Counted from the stretch's first letter, positions 1-11,763 are shown. The stretch: 64,000 nt of DNA from Neoceratodus forsteri (GCA_016271365.2 CM028129.1:461356501-461420500), one strand, 5' to 3'. The notes: a model not told the origin generated them from the letters alone. Made by a program: numbers and translations.

Positions 1-1080
1 TGATTATGATTTATAAATTTTGAAATACTATGCTCCAAATAATATTACAATAAGTGTAAAATATAAGTCATACTGCCTTAAAAGAATAAGTAATTATAAT
101 AAGGGCAAAGACATGATTTCTATAAGAGGTCTAAAAATTGCACCATGTCTGGTCCAGAATGATAATGTATGTGCATTCAGATACTATCTGGGTGCTTGAC
201 TAGAGATGCAGCGAATTTAAAATTCTCTGGTGAAGTGCACATCATTGGGGCATTGAGTGTGCCACCCACCATGTGGAGTAGGTCATTGCAAAGTGCTCCA
301 TCATTGTCATTACCACTCGTGGTTGGGCTGAATGACAATGTGAAGTAAGGCTAAGTCATTGTTTTTAATGGACTTCGCTCCTCATTAGGATTGTAAGTGA
401 TACACTTGGTGTTTCAGATTTGCAGCCCCCACGATCACATGGCTTACAGTACCATAAGTCACATGCTTTTTAGCTAGGCAGGAAGAAAGTGGGTCAATAC
501 AAGCAGACACTTCTACGTTCTCCTGTGCAGATGGAGAGAGAGTAGTGTGTTTTGTGACTGCTGATACATTTAGATCAGAGCGAGGAGGAGATTTAAACTT
601 TGATTTAGACCCAACAGCTTTTTTTTGTCTTTTCTGTACTCTTTTTTACTTAATTTGTTCTTTCTGTAAAATTTATTTTTCTTACCTTTATAAGTAGTTA
701 GGTGTATATCTGTGTCTGCGTGACTGTGTGTGTGTGTGTGTTGTGTGACAGTGTGAGTAGTGATTGCTCAGACTGAGGGAGCTCAGTAGGAGAGATGGAC
801 CAGGGTAAGGGACTATCTGGGAAGGGTCAGCTCTGGGAGAGCGTGGTAGTGGTCAGTATCGTACCACGTGCATGTGTGGAGGGCATAGGCACCCATTCCT
901 GTTGGACCGATCAAAACTTGTGAGTGCCCCCCCGAAGCAGGACCAGCACCGCCTCCTGTCCTGACTCTGAGGCAGTTGAACCACCACCACCAAGTCCAGC
1001 ACCAGGTCCTCTGGAGCAGGATGTGCCTGTTCCCTGGGCCCAGGTGTGGATCCCATCCCTGTTCAGCATCGTGACCAGCA
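1..1080. other. No gene recognised; unclassified sequence with short (GT)n tract
   Basis: AT-rich to mixed-composition DNA. A short (GT)n run lies near 723-742. Short open frames near 813-1109 overlap on both strands and look like chance. A hairpin-forming segment at about 346-386 is related to two hairpins at 2.46-2.57 kb and is listed separately. Confidence 0.6.
346..386. repeat. Hairpin-forming short repeat, copy 1
   Basis: The segment reads AAGGCTAAGTCATTG, a short T-rich loop, then AATGGACTTCGCTC, so the two arms pair imperfectly. The same arm words (GAAGTCATTG and CAATGGACTTCG) return in the hairpin at 2535-2570. This points to a small dispersed foldback element. Its family is unknown. 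Confidence 0.4.
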
Positions 1081-1500
1081 GGCGTACAATACATCCAAGT
1101 AACTATTAAAAAAAATGTATGTTGTGATTCATGACATGATAGTAAATTGTGATTTGTGACTGCATTTGTGACCGTGATGATGAAGAAACATGAATGCCTA
1201 TGGTTGTACTTCCCCAGGCCCCGATGAGCTGCAGCTTAAAACTCCCAGACTTAAAAGCACGTATCAATGAGTACAATGGTGGGGTGGTGAAGCCTGGACA
1301 GATACTACAAAACAGGCTTACAATACATCCAAGTAACTAGAAAAAATGAATGTGATTCATAACGTGAATGATCGTGAATCGTGATTTGTGACTGCATTTG
1401 TGACTGTGATGATGAAGAACGTGATTTGTATCACGAGTGACTCCTGATGATGGTCCTGACTTAAAAACGCATATTAATGAGTACAATGTTTATGCAGAAT
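1081..1500. repeat. Tandem duplication, unit about 234 bp
   Basis: The words TACAATACATCCAAGTAACTA, GTGATTTGTGACTGCATTTG and GAGTACAATG occur in the same order starting at 1081 and again at 1315, giving a period of about 234 bp. The second unit is partial. The copies are diverged by substitutions and small indels. The unit is rich in GTGATT/GTGACT words. I recognise no family. Confidence 0.7.
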
Positions 1501-2440
1501 TAAGCTCCACTCCTGTCCAGTACTCTGAAGGGAAGCCAAAGAAACAACTGTGACTTAAGTTACAGATGGAGACTGGGCCCTAAAGAGATGCAAATGCACA
1601 GACAGATTAAGATTGTGCTGTGCACTGAAGAGATGCAGACACAAAGGCACAACACCTAACCAGTGCTTACCATCAGAAATTCAAATCTGGAAAAGAATAC
1701 CTTTACGGTTGGAAGCAGACATGAGGCAGTGTACTGTACTGCTGCAGTAACAGTCACTAGTACTAGTACCAGTAAAGATACCACAAAGAAGTACAAAATC
1801 ACACAGCTGCAGTGGATAGCAGCTTCACATTGCTGAAATTATTATGTGCACAATAAAAGGTGTCTGATTTGATGACACACACACACATACTCACACACAC
1901 TAAGTAATGCATAACAAATTGAAAACTTCAGTAGTATAACCACATATTTTAAACAAACTAAAATTATGCATTGCTGCACCACAACAATCAGCAAAAAATG
2001 GCAAGAAATATTGAAAATATTACTGTGTGTACATTAACACAGTTAAACAAGAAAAATATCACCAAAACAGAAAGCACTGTCTTTTTCTCCAAGTTAATCT
2101 ACCTACACCACAGATACACCCCTCCCCCAAAGCACACTTCCACTGTCTCTCAGTACACAGACTGAATGTTGTACATTAGCATTAAAAATCCATACACAAA
2201 CAATAAACGCTTGATGATATGAGCACAGGAGGGTTTCCTATAATCGATGAACTAAAGTTTCAGCAAAAAAAAATGACTCAAAAAGGCTTTTTTAACAGCT
2301 TTTTGAAGGTTTGAATTGCAGAGAGCTCTCAGAGCAGATTATCTCCTACAGCTTCCTACACACTACCCAAAACTGAGGCTGTGCAGAACAATCTAGAGCC
2401 CATGTGACCTGAAATCCCATGAAACACTGCAAAATTCGCC
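1501..2440. other. No gene recognised
   Basis: AT-rich sequence with a short (CA)n run near 1874-1900. No open frame resembles a known domain and no LINE or SINE motif was noticed. Confidence 0.5.
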
Positions 2441-2464
2441 TTTGGAGCTTAACAACAAGGCAGT

Positions 2465-2500
2465 AAGGCGAAGTACATTGTTTTCAATGTACTTTGCCTT
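2465..2500. repeat. Near-perfect hairpin, 16-bp arms
   Basis: Arms 2465-2480 (AAGGCGAAGTACATTG) and 2485-2500 (CAATGTACTTTGCCTT) pair at 15 of 16 positions, and the odd one is a G-T pair. They surround a TTTT loop. It is followed within 40 bp by a related hairpin. Confidence 0.7.
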
Positions 2501-2534
2501 AAGAATTGGTGGAGTAGTGGTTTGGGACGGCAGA

Positions 2535-2570
2535 GTAATGCGAAGTCATTGTTTCAATGGACTTCGTTAC
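2535..2570. repeat. Hairpin related to copies at 0.35 and 2.47 kb
   Basis: Arms GTAATGCGAAGTCATTG and CAATGGACTTCGTTAC pair with a small bulge around a TTT loop. The arm sequence matches the hairpin at 346-386 and resembles the one at 2465-2500. Three related foldbacks in 2.2 kb suggest a small inverted-repeat element rather than chance. Confidence 0.55.
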
Positions 2571-2639
2571 TCATTTGTAACGCTGGTACTCCATTTCACG
2601 CTAGGAGCACTCGCAATTGGCTTCTTCACTCTATGGATC

Positions 2640-3178
2640 ATTTCATGGAGCAAATTGAGGCCACTAGCCCACCACTAGCTTTGACAGATCCCACACTAAG
2701 GAAACTCTATACCAAGTATAGATGGGAGCTTTTTAAAAGCAATGTTCTTAAAACTAGGTATGAGAAAAACAGTAATATAGAAGCAAGAATTTGTGCCTGT
2801 AATTTTGAAGAAAGAGAAGACTTATATCATGTAATTTTTCTTGACCTTGGTATAATACTCCCAGAGCTAGATGGCTTTACCAACTCTGGGCAGAAACTGC
2901 TACATCTGATAAACTGCTGCTGCTTACTATTATGTTTACAACAGAGGATGTACATACTGTATAATCAATACAGTTGTGCAGTATCTCAGAGCTACTGCAC
3001 TTATTCATATGAAATACTATGTATGATTAATATTGTAATTTGCTGCAAGGAGAGAAAATTATTTGACATATATGTTTTTATCTGTATGTTTTACTGTGTT
3101 ATGATTTGTATTTATTGTATGTTAGCACTTTGTAAAGGTCTACAGCTGAACAAAATAAAGTTTTCATTCATTCACTGT
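2640..3178 (+). pseudogene. 5'-truncated LINE 3' end (ORF2 C-terminus plus tail)
   Basis: An open plus-strand frame reads KLYTKYRWELFKSNV, then a short Cys motif C-A-C-N-F-E-E-R-E-D-L-Y-H-V. This C-x-C...EDLYHV arrangement is typical of the extreme C-terminus of LINE ORF2 proteins. About 300 bp of AT-rich 3' UTR follows, ending in AATAAAG and a (TTCA)n-type tail at about 3154-3178, which is the usual end of an L2-like non-LTR element. Endonuclease and RT are absent, so this is a dead-on-arrival copy. The clade is uncertain: L2-like is favoured by the tail only. A downstream stop-free stretch to 3190 is 3' UTR read-through, not protein. Confidence 0.55.
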
Positions 3179-3189
3179 TGTGTTCTCTG

Positions 3190-5085
3190 AACCCCATTAC
3201 TAATGTTGTGTGCTCCTTAGGTCATGGTGTCAGAGCTAGTCTCATTACTTTGCATGGCATTTTCAATGGAACCTCCAGGCTTGAAAGCCAGTGATGCTCA
3301 TCTATTGAGGGGATGCCCACCCAGGAACCCACTATTGCCTTCCAGGCCATCATGCTGCCATTACCCAGCCATCTATACCCACCATACTCCTAGCTCAGCC
3401 ACACCACCAGCCTGAAAACTTCCAGACCCAAAGACAGAGCACCCAGAGTCCTCCAGATGAACCAGAATGTGCAGCTTCTGATTGTGCCATTCACTTTCCC
3501 TCTAAAGGTGTATGATTCCTGAACCAGGCACTACAAATGCATGACTACCAGATCCCCTAAGAGTTGTCAGTAAAGCCTCCTGGTTACCCAACACCAAATT
3601 CTTTTGCCACCCATTGGTATGGGCAGAAAGAATCTGTCAAGGGATTCCATGCTACTCCAGCCTGGCCCTCTGCCACTGAGCCTAGGATGGCAGTTCCCCT
3701 CTGACCCCAATGGTGCTCTGGGGCTCAAAGAAATCCCATGCCATGCCAACCCCAGCAGTCCACCACTGAACCAGAACTCATAGGACCCCTTAATGTCCCA
3801 GAACTCATACCTGTGTGCTGGCACTGGTACAGATGCTGCCTACTCCCCTCAAACTTTGTTCATTTCCCCAGCTCAAGACTGGCTCTTCTCCTGCCAGTTC
3901 CCTCCTACTTACATCTCTGTAATTGAACTCCTCTCCCCACTTCTGAAGGGCAAAGCACTTGATGCCCTGGTACCTAGTGCTTTGCTGGACATACTAGTAA
4001 CAACCCACCCCTTTACTGGGAAAGTGTTCTTACATTTAAGATCAGTTTGCTTTTCTTTATCTTTTAAACAATGGATATGTACTAGAATAAAATGTTTTAT
4101 GCCTTTACATATATAGCAGTTGATGTAAATGTGATGTTTACTAGGCCTTTGACTTCATCACATACATTGTCACTTGGCCTAGTTCATATTCCACTTCCCA
4201 TTTCAAAAACATTTGTATGTGTTAAAATAACCTCACAATTGCCATATTTCTGGCATCACAATCTGCTTTCATGGTAAACACTATGATGTAATAACAGGTG
4301 ATTTGAATCCAGATAATCCTGATGATGCATGGTTCCCCACTGACTCAGTGGAAGCACTGTATGGTTCCATATGCAAAACCCAGGAGTGGCATAGACTTGG
4401 GTCCTAGCAACTAATCTGGTGCTTGTCTGTGACCCCTCATGATGAGCCTGGCTGCTTTCTCCTTTGCAAAGAATGCTTCAGCATGATACTGTCTGTACTC
4501 CATGAGTAAGACCATCACAGAGGCTCTCTGAAGCACAGGGAAAGGAGTAAGGGGTCAACTCACTCACAACACTGTGCACATCATGAAAGCTATCGAAGAA
4601 ATTGCACTCAGCCATCTTCACAATGGTGCATTGGCATTCTTGAGCCCTGACTGGTCAGTTTGCCTCCTCACTAGATCATGGGATGCAGAGGAATGTAGAG
4701 GAATGCACCAGCCTGAGGGCCTCACAGAGGGGAGTAAGCCCCATGATTATATAAGATGAACCAGTCATGATGGAGTTGGGTAGTTGAACACAAGCCTGAT
4801 AACAGGGTAGCCCAGCCAGTCCATAAACAGATAAAATGAGAATCCTGATGAAAACAATTTATACTACATCAGTTTTGTATGTTATGGAAAAGTAGACAAA
4901 TTATACTGGAAAACTGAGGAAAGATAAGTGAAATTAATAAAATGTTGTTAGTTAATTAAAATTGCTAAAATGAGAATATTAAATTACATACTAAAGTAAA
5001 CACCTGAAGCTGTTTTTTCAAAGTGACAAAATTGCACAAGTGAGGAAAAAATGTCATGCAAAGGAGGCTGCTCTTGCACAACCAC
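3190..5085. other. No gene recognised
   Basis: Mixed sequence with several frames of 60-107 codons, for example 3793-4116 and 3567-3824 on opposite strands. None shows a domain, a codon-use signal or splice context I can defend. No LINE, SINE or terminal inverted repeat motif was recognised. Confidence 0.5.
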
Positions 5086-5089
5086 AATC

Positions 5090-5530
5090 TTTGCCTTATG
5101 TATGCAGTTTTATAAGCACAACCAAACTTTTTGCCGTATGCATGCAGTTTCATAAAAGTTTGCCTTTTTGTGACCCTTTTAACATTTTACAGCAATTTGT
5201 ACATTTTTTGTACTGATACCATGCCTAAAAATACCACCAACAGCTTAAAATCTGGTTCAGTTTCAGCTGGCATCCATCTATATCCCCTCCCCTCCGGACA
5301 AGTCAGAAAATAGGCAAAAGATTGTCTAGTCCTCCTTCCCAGTCAACAACAACTAAACAAATAGAGTAACCAGGAGCAACATCTGTGCAACAAAACAGAA
5401 AATGTGAGAATATGCAAAAAATGCTGAAAATAGCATATTCAGTAGTGCAGCAAATTTTCCCTGCACCTGTGAGTTGTACACAGGTACAGAAGTTTATCCA
5501 ATCAGCCTTTCCAGGCTCTCTGAAAGCTAT
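5090..5530 (+). repeat. Dispersed repeat, copy 1 (second copy at 33.9 kb)
   Basis: The ordered words TTTTACAGCAATTTG, ACATTTTTTGTAC, AACATCTGTGCAA, AACAGAAAATG and ATGCTGAAAATAGCA recur in the same order and orientation at 33,940-34,190. The copy here holds about 120 bp absent from the other, between the ATACCATGCC and CATCTGTGCAA words. The repeat has no coding capacity and the family is unknown. Confidence 0.6.
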
Positions 5531-5592
5531 CTGTCTGCCTGCCTGCCAGCCTGCCTGTCTATCTGTCTGTCTGTTTGTCTATCTATTACACA
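5531..5592. repeat. Interrupted tetranucleotide microsatellite (CTGT/CTGC/CTAT)
   Basis: A run of CTGT, CTGC and CTAT tetramers forms an imperfect microsatellite just downstream of the dispersed repeat. The open frame through it is a simple-sequence artefact rich in Cys, Leu and Pro. Confidence 0.85.
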
Positions 5593-6611
5593 GATGAGTC
5601 CTTTGCCTCATATAAAAATCAATCAGTTATTTCCCTGTATACCTGTGGGTTAAATTCAATTAGAATTATAAACTTGAACTAATCAAACAATTACAAGTAT
5701 ATACCTGCACTGGTCAAAAGTACCACCTATACCTATAGTATATAAGACCCTGTGCTGCCGCACTAATTACAACTAATTACCAAACCAATTAGCCAATTAA
5801 AATATCAATTAATATTCCTACTAACCTAATGAACATTTACCAGAAAAGCACTCTAGTACTCCTGCTAGAAAAATACCTTTTGAAAACAAACCTAGAAATT
5901 GAACTACCCATAACAATAACCTACAGATCCACTCCCCATTTCTTACCAGTCATCATCCTTCATATTGCTGCCACTGATTCCCTCCTTCTACTGATACTGT
6001 GTAGCCCTCCTTGCTACTATCAAAGACCATGACTGCCACAGCTCCTGACCGCACATACCGCACTGCTCCCAATCGCAGAAAGAATGCCGCTCTCGACCAC
6101 TAACCACACCACTTCTTATCGCAAACAGCACACCACTCTCCACTGCTACCATGCCACAATAAAGGATTGACCGACCCAGCAACACCTCCATTTAGAGGAA
6201 GACCCAGCACTAAGGAAACACCAAAAGGGCAAAATAAAATGTAGAAAACCCAGAAGTACTGTAACTGCAATTGCGATCTTAAACATTTTGTAACTGTAAT
6301 AATTTATTATATTTAATAAATAAGGTGAAAGGGTAGTGCACTCAGAGTATATCAATCTTGGGAGCAATGGAGACAATAAAGACACTTGGCTTTCAGCTTT
6401 ATGGTCTATATATTCTCAATAGCCCCCCTATGGAAATGATGCTATCAGGTGGGCTTGGGTGGCTAGTGTACCAATAAACCATGAGCTTACAGGTGATGGA
6501 CAACAGATGTAAAAGATTAGGGGGAAAATAAATATGTTAAATATATTAAAAATAAATTATATTAAAAGTAAAAATGATTAATTTTGTATGTGTTGTATTG
6601 ACCTTTAGAAG
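5593..6611. other. No gene recognised; flank of hAT element
   Basis: AT-rich sequence with no recognisable domain or element. It forms the left flank of the hAT-type element, whose target duplication starts at 6612. Confidence 0.5.
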
Positions 6612-6619
6612 GCATAAGC
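6612..6619. repeat. Left target-site duplication GCATAAGC
   Basis: The 8-bp word GCATAAGC directly precedes the left terminal repeat and recurs exactly at 19654-19661 after the right terminal repeat. Eight bases is the duplication length made by hAT transposases. Confidence 0.85.
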
Positions 6620-6655
6620 TAGAGATGGGAGAACCGGCTCTGGTGCAGTTCTGAC
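6620..6655 (+). repeat. Left terminal inverted repeat of hAT element
   Basis: Begins TAGAGATGGG, and 27 of 36 bases match the complement of 19618-19653. The inner TIR keeps shared words CGGCT and GTTCTGA. Confidence 0.8.
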
Positions 6656-7069
6656 CCCCCTCACCGGATAGGGTTGACTTGAGTCTTACTAGAAAAACTG
6701 AGCCTTTCATGGCTCAACCCAGATTGCTGAGTTGGCTTGGTTCAGAAGTGCGGTCCATTCTGGAATAACATTCTCACCACCAGTACTGCATGGAAAAGGC
6801 AGTGCAGGCAATGACGAGTGCACCAAAAAAAGTATTTCTTTTTTCCCCAATCTCTGCTGAAGACACCCGAGTCCTTGGACCATTACATGGCTAACAAAGG
6901 TAAACCCCTGTGATCATGGGGCACTGAAGGGAGCCAACCAATGAAGGTCTCTGTTCTGTGATTGACACATATTCTAGCCAATCCTCTGTGACAGCTACCA
7001 CAGGATCGCACTAGGAAACAGAATCAAGTGCATTTGCAGCTTTGCAGTCAACAGAGACAGTCCATATGT

Positions 7070-7300
7070 TTGTGTGTGGAGATTTCCCAAAAAACAACCA
7101 GTGAAAATTTTGTTAGAGAGGGAAAAAGGGAGAGTAGTGACTGAGAGACCAATGAATTCAACAGCAGAAAACAGCAGAGTGCTGCAGACATTGCAGCAGA
7201 CAGTACTTATCAAACAAGCATTAGTCAATGCCGAATGTTGGCTTGCTGTCATTGGCAGTGCAGGAGTTAGAGAGATGCATAATAGGAATGTCAGTGAAAT
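7070..7300 (+). repeat. Internal segment repeated at the other end of the hAT element
   Basis: Words GTTAGAGAGG, GAGAGACCAATGAATTCAA, CAGCAGAGTGC and CAGACATTGCAG recur in order at about 18,180-18,290 (GTGAATTCAATAGCAGAGTG). The two copies are direct repeats near opposite ends of the transposon. The last part (about 7225-7280) reappears inverted at 26,285-26,345, which ties the partial copy at 24.4-26.35 kb to this family. Confidence 0.6.
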
Positions 7301-7412
7301 ATTGAACTAACACCACCTCCCACAGAGACTGAAAGGCATTGGGGGTGTGCCTTTGGGTTGTTGGCCATAACACTTACACCATTCCACCTCACCCCACCCT
7401 GCATACAGCAAC

Positions 7413-7548
7413 AGGTGTCATGGTGTGCCTTGGGGTCTTCAGCCCTTATGCTCACCCCATTCCATAGGGAAATAAGCTGATATGGGTGCAGTATAGGAGA
7501 ATGGGGTGAACGTTAGGGCTGAAGACCCCAAGGCACACCTTGATGCCT
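7413..7548. repeat. Large hairpin, 51-bp arms, 34-nt loop
   Basis: Arm 7413-7463 pairs with 7498-7548 with about 7 mismatches. The core GGGTCTTCAGCCCT on the left is the exact complement of AGGGCTGAAGACCC on the right. It lies between the left arm of the hAT element and the monomer field, and a weaker third copy of the arm words follows near 7600. No function is claimed. Confidence 0.8.
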
Positions 7549-7689
7549 GTCAGTAGCTGCAGGGTGGGGGTGGAATGCTGTGAGCATTACGGCAGATGAA
7601 CCCAAGTCACACCTCCGATGCCTGTCAGTGTTTACTGGGTGAGGCACTGCAGTTGGAAACCCTAACACCCTGGGTGCTTGTTGGTATTT

Positions 7690-8320
7690 CACTCCAAATT
7701 TTCAACATGGACTTTTTGGGACCCCACATGAACAGTGTCACTGTCGCTTTGTTACTCAATCCTGTAAGGTGATTTCACACAGTGACTGCGCTTATTCAGT
7801 GTCACTGGCGTGAAAAACATTTTTGCAGGATTTGAAAATGACAGCAGTATTGTTCATGAGGAGGTGAAAATGGCAAGGTTGAAAATCTGGAGGAAAATAA
7901 AGAAAATTACGGTTAAGAACATGCGAGAACTACGCAATGCATGCCTGTAACACAATCATGTATTGGAATTTTTCCACCTAATTTTCAACATGGGCATTTT
8001 GGGACCTCCCATCAATCAACAGTGACACTGTGATTGTATTAATCTGTCCCAAAAGTTGATTTCCCACAGCAACCGTGCCATTCTGCACCACAGATGTGAA
8101 AACACATTTTAGGAAGGATGTGAAAAATGACAGCTGTACTATTCATTTGGAGGTGTGAAAAAATGGCAGTGTTGAAAATTTGGAGTGAAAATATTAAAAA
8201 CTGGTGAAGTTGTGAATGTGCATAGAAACTGTACAATGTACACTCATAATGCAGTCATTGTTTGGAATTTTTTCACCAAATTTGCAACATAGGATTTTTG
8301 GGACCTCCACTCATGAATAG
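7690..8320 (+). repeat. ~300-bp monomer array inside hAT, part 1 (about two monomers)
   Basis: Monomers share the words ATTTTCAACATGG, TTTTGGGACC, TCATGAACAGTG, TGATTTC-CACAG, TGAAAATGACAGC, TTGAAAAT and AACACAATCAT, spaced so that successive copies are about 290-300 bp apart. The array is cut by a LINE block at 8,321-12,240 and resumes at 12,241. The same monomers occur inverted at 25.26-26.28 kb and direct at 54.98-55.9 kb. Confidence 0.75.
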
Positions 8321-8339
8321 GGATGTAAGTTTGTCATGG
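8321..8339. repeat. Left half of perfect 19-bp inverted pair flanking the L2-like LINE
   Basis: GGATGTAAGTTTGTCATGG here is the exact complement of 11764-11782. LINE insertion should leave direct duplications, not inverted ones, so the origin is unexplained. Confidence 0.8.
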
Positions 8340-8587
8340 CAGTCATACTCAATCAATCAATCAATCAAAACTTTATTTATAAAAAGGCACCTTTCTAAAA
8401 CCAAGGCGCCTGTACATCACATAACAAAAACAATATTACTAAAAATAATAACCAAACTTAATAATATTAAAATATTCATTATACGCTTGTTTAAAAGATA
8501 TGTTTTAAGTGCTCCCTTAAAAGTTTGGATGGTGAACAATCTCGTACCTGGCAGGTAGAGAATTCCACAGGGTCGGGGCCATAAAAA

Positions 8588-10018
8588 CTAAAAGATATAG
8601 CCCCAGAGGTCTTCAACGAACCCTGGGAATCTCCAGCAACTGCCAGTGGATCGGAGAGAGTAGGGGACAGTAGGGACAAGGAGATCTTTCAGGTAGCTAG
8701 GTCCCTGATCAGGTAGGGCCTTATAGGTCAGCAAACCGACCTTGAAGGTGATATGCCAGCATATTGGCAGCCAATGCAGTCCGTGAAGCACAGGCATTAT
8801 ATGACTGGTCCTGGAGGAACCAGTCAATTGTCTGCGGCCGCTGCTACTAGCTGCAAGCAGCGAATATCAACCCCGTAGCCAAGATAAAGGGAATTGCGGT
8901 AGTCAAGACGGGAGGTAGCGAAGGTGTGGACCAGGTAGGGAGATCATCGGGAGGAACCAGGTGCTTCACTCAGGCAATGTTCCTCAGGTGGTAAAAGAGG
9001 CTTTGACAACTGTCGACACCTGTGATTTAAGTGTTAAACAGCTGTCAAAAACAATGCCCAGATTCTGCACCCGGTCTGAGGTAGTTAGCTGGACACCCCC
9101 GAGCCATAAGCCCGAGAGTGATCCAGCCAACAAACCCACCTCCCAGCGACCTGGGTCCACGACCAACACCTCATTTTTTCTTGGATTCAACCACAACCAA
9201 CTCACATTCATCCAGTCCTGGATTTCGGCAAGACAGTTATTAAAAACTGAGAGAGCGGCATCTTGGCCAGGTACCAAGGACATGTACAGTTGAGTATCAT
9301 CTGCATAGCAGTGAAAACTCAAACCATACTGCCTAATGATCGATCCTAATGGCAGCATGTACACCGCAAACAACATGGATAGGGGGAATGATGTTGAGGA
9401 AAAAAATCCCAGTCACCACCCCTGAGTCCTACCTTCGAGGAAGGATCGAAACCAACTGAGGACTGTACCAGACAGTCCACAGATAAATCGCAGGTGCTCC
9501 AACAGCACACCATGGTCCATAGTGTCAAATGCCACAGAGAGATCAAGAAGGACCAAGATAGAACAGGTCCTTTGATCTCTCACTATCAGGAGATCATTTA
9601 GTAGAGCCGTCTCGGTACTATGTCTCTTCCTAAATCCGGACTGGAGAGAATCATATACATTGTGGCTGGTTAAATGATCTTCCAACTGTGATGCAACCAC
9701 CTTCTCAATAACCTTTCCCACAAAAGATAAGTTAGAGATGGGTCTGTAGTTAGCCAGACAGTCCGGGTCCAAGGAGGGATTCTGAAGAAGGGGCTGAACC
9801 ATACCCTCCTTCAGAGGATTTGGAAAATTCCCCCTCTCCAAAGACCTCCAGACTATCTCAGCCAAGACCGGGCTGATTTTATCTACACAGCCCACTAGGA
9901 GATGTGTAGGACCTGGATCCAGACCACAGTTGGTTGGACGCAATAATCGGATGATCATCACAATGTCATTGATTGTGGGAAGGCTGAAGTTGGACCACAC
10001 AAAACTGGTGTCCAACAT
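8588..10018 (-). pseudogene. Reverse transcriptase and C-terminus of L2-like LINE A
   Basis: RT blocks appear in order on the minus strand: ANYRPISNLSFVGKVIEKVV, LQSGFRKRHSTETALL, LLDLSVAFDTMDHGVL (catalytic A block with D), then CYADDTQLYMS (catalytic YADD) and LNPRKNEVL. The C-terminal region reads LHGLHWLPICWHITFKVGLL and TYKALPDQGPSYL. In this clade that region follows the RT. A frame change lies between about 9413 and 9376, and another near 8980. The YADD active site is intact, but the ORF is not. The role would be target-primed reverse transcription of the LINE RNA. Confidence 0.9.
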
Positions 10019-10261
10019 CTCCTGTCAACCATCACAACTCCCACTAGAGAGAGTCAGGCGGACATTGGACCCGATTTTGGCAACCTTATCTGAAAAGAAC
10101 TGAGCAAGCTCCTCACACCATTCTTGAGAAAAGGCTCTTCTGGGCTGAAGACAGACTGGATTGCACAATCTGTCTATGGTCTGGAAAAGCTGAGCTGGTC
10201 TATTCTGAGCAGCAGCAATCTCTCTGGACAGGAATTCTGCCTTCTTACGAGAGATTGCTGA

Positions 10262-11215
10262 TTAATAGACCACATAATGGTCCATCAATCTAAGTTTGTC
10301 ACAATCCAAGCCCGACCTCCGCCAACATCTCTCTAATCTTTGTCCAACTATCCTCAACTCCCTTAGAGTCTCATCAAACCAAGGAGACCTAGGGTGAAGA
10401 GTGAGGGGACAAACACAAACAGGAGCAATGGAATCCAGGGCCCCTGTCACTGCCTTATTATAGGCAAGTACCAAGTCCCCTGGATCCATGCAATCACTCA
10501 GAAAACCCAATAGGTCCAGCACTGCCATCAGGCCATCTGGGGAAACACCCCTCAAAAGGCGGTACCGGACCATCTCCATAGGGGCTGGCCTACTAGGGGC
10601 GGCCTCAAAACTGAACCCAATGGAATGATGGTCAGACCATCCGACTGTTTCCACCACCAAATTGGATATCTCCATCCCCAGTAGGAACACCAAGTTCAAT
10701 GAATGACCTCCAATAAGGGTCGGGGAGGAAATAACCTATGTGAAGCCCAGTGAAATCATTAACTGGTGGAAGTCTTGACCAAACTGTGAGAGTTCATCGA
10801 CCCAGGCATTGAAATCCCCCAGAACCAACCATCTGGGGGATCCCAATGTCAGGTCGACAATGAAGTCTGCGACTTCCTGCAGGAAAACATTCCCATAACC
10901 TGGTGGATGGTAGACAAGAAGAATCCTGCACCCCACACCCTGGGTCATAATACATTCAAAGGAATTGGTAGTACCCACTGGTACTCCCACTAGGCCCAGT
11001 TCTGATCTAAAACAGATGGCAACACCCCCGCCTACAATCCATCCTAGGGCGGTGTATCACTGAGTACCTGGCTGGAATTGCTGAAGCCAAAACCGGGCCA
11101 GCATTTTCATCCAGCCAGGTCTCGGTAATGCATGCCAGGTCTGATGTTCCAGCAAGATTCTCTATAATAGTGGTCTTGTGTTTAATGGACCTGGCGTTAC
11201 ATAACACCACCCAAG
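10262..11215 (-). pseudogene. AP endonuclease domain of L2-like LINE A
   Basis: Read on the minus strand, the N-terminal pieces include LCNARSIKHKTT and ITETWLDENAG (metal-binding E and first blocks), then LVLGDFNAWVDELSQ (the catalytic D and N motif) and WSDHHSIGF (the SDH motif). These come in the order expected for the apurinic-type endonuclease that nicks target DNA before target-primed reverse transcription. The domain is spread over three frames, so at least two frameshifts separate its parts. A linker rich in Arg, Leu and Trp continues to about 10,262 and leads to the RT. Confidence 0.85.
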
Positions 11216-11763
11216 TAGGATGAGCATCCAAGGATGACTGTGCTACCTGCTGACTACCAGCAGAACCCTTGGGTATGGGAACCAGACAGGGAGAACCCCT
11301 TTCCTGGACCCATTTTGCCCCAGGGCATCTCCTAGTCCCCACTATCCCTATCCACCCACTCCTTTCCAATCCCTCTCCTTGCCCAGCCGTCATCCTCCCC
11401 TTTTTTCCTGGTAATCCCCAGAGCCCTACACCATCTATACACCTCTGGTGACAGGGGAGGACAAAAGAATGGACAGAGGTCTCTGAGCCTGGAGGGGGAA
11501 TTGTACCCGACCATCCTAATACCATCCCAACACATATTTACTGTGCTAACTAAATCCAATAAACAATCCCAAACTGCAAATTCAGCCTAAATCTAAACCC
11601 AAATAAATAAAAAAAAACTCGCATGGATTCCATGATGTTTGGTCTTATATAGGACTTCATGACTTTCACTATTGTCATCAAAAGTAGCAACAATGACCGT
11701 GACAGAAATTTACTATTGATTCCATGAACAACCAGTGAGTTATTAAACCTCATCCAACCTCAT

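Larger units (their letters stand above)
8345..11763 (-). mobile_element. L2-like LINE copy A, nearly full ORF2
   Basis: On the minus strand this element runs 5' to 3' from about 11,763 down to an (AATC)n tail at 8350-8367, next to an AATAAAG-type 3' end. It carries an endonuclease, an RT and the LINE C-terminal region, all broken by frameshifts. It sits with a CR1 fragment inside the ~300-bp monomer array of the hAT element and is therefore younger than that element. No ORF1 was recognised upstream of 11.5 kb. The motifs fit the L2/CR1 superfamily and L2 is favoured by the tail. Confidence 0.85.

Noticed and set aside
3793..4116. 107-codon plus-strand frame in unannotated DNA
   Set aside because: No recognised motif, overlaps other frames, and length is within chance for this composition.
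5531..5592. Short direct repeats that could suggest a CRISPR-like array
   Set aside because: Tetranucleotide microsatellite without spacers, in a vertebrate genome.
10736..11525. Separate host gene in the 10.7-11.5 kb frames
   Set aside because: The frames spell endonuclease blocks of the L2-like LINE in order and are explained by it.
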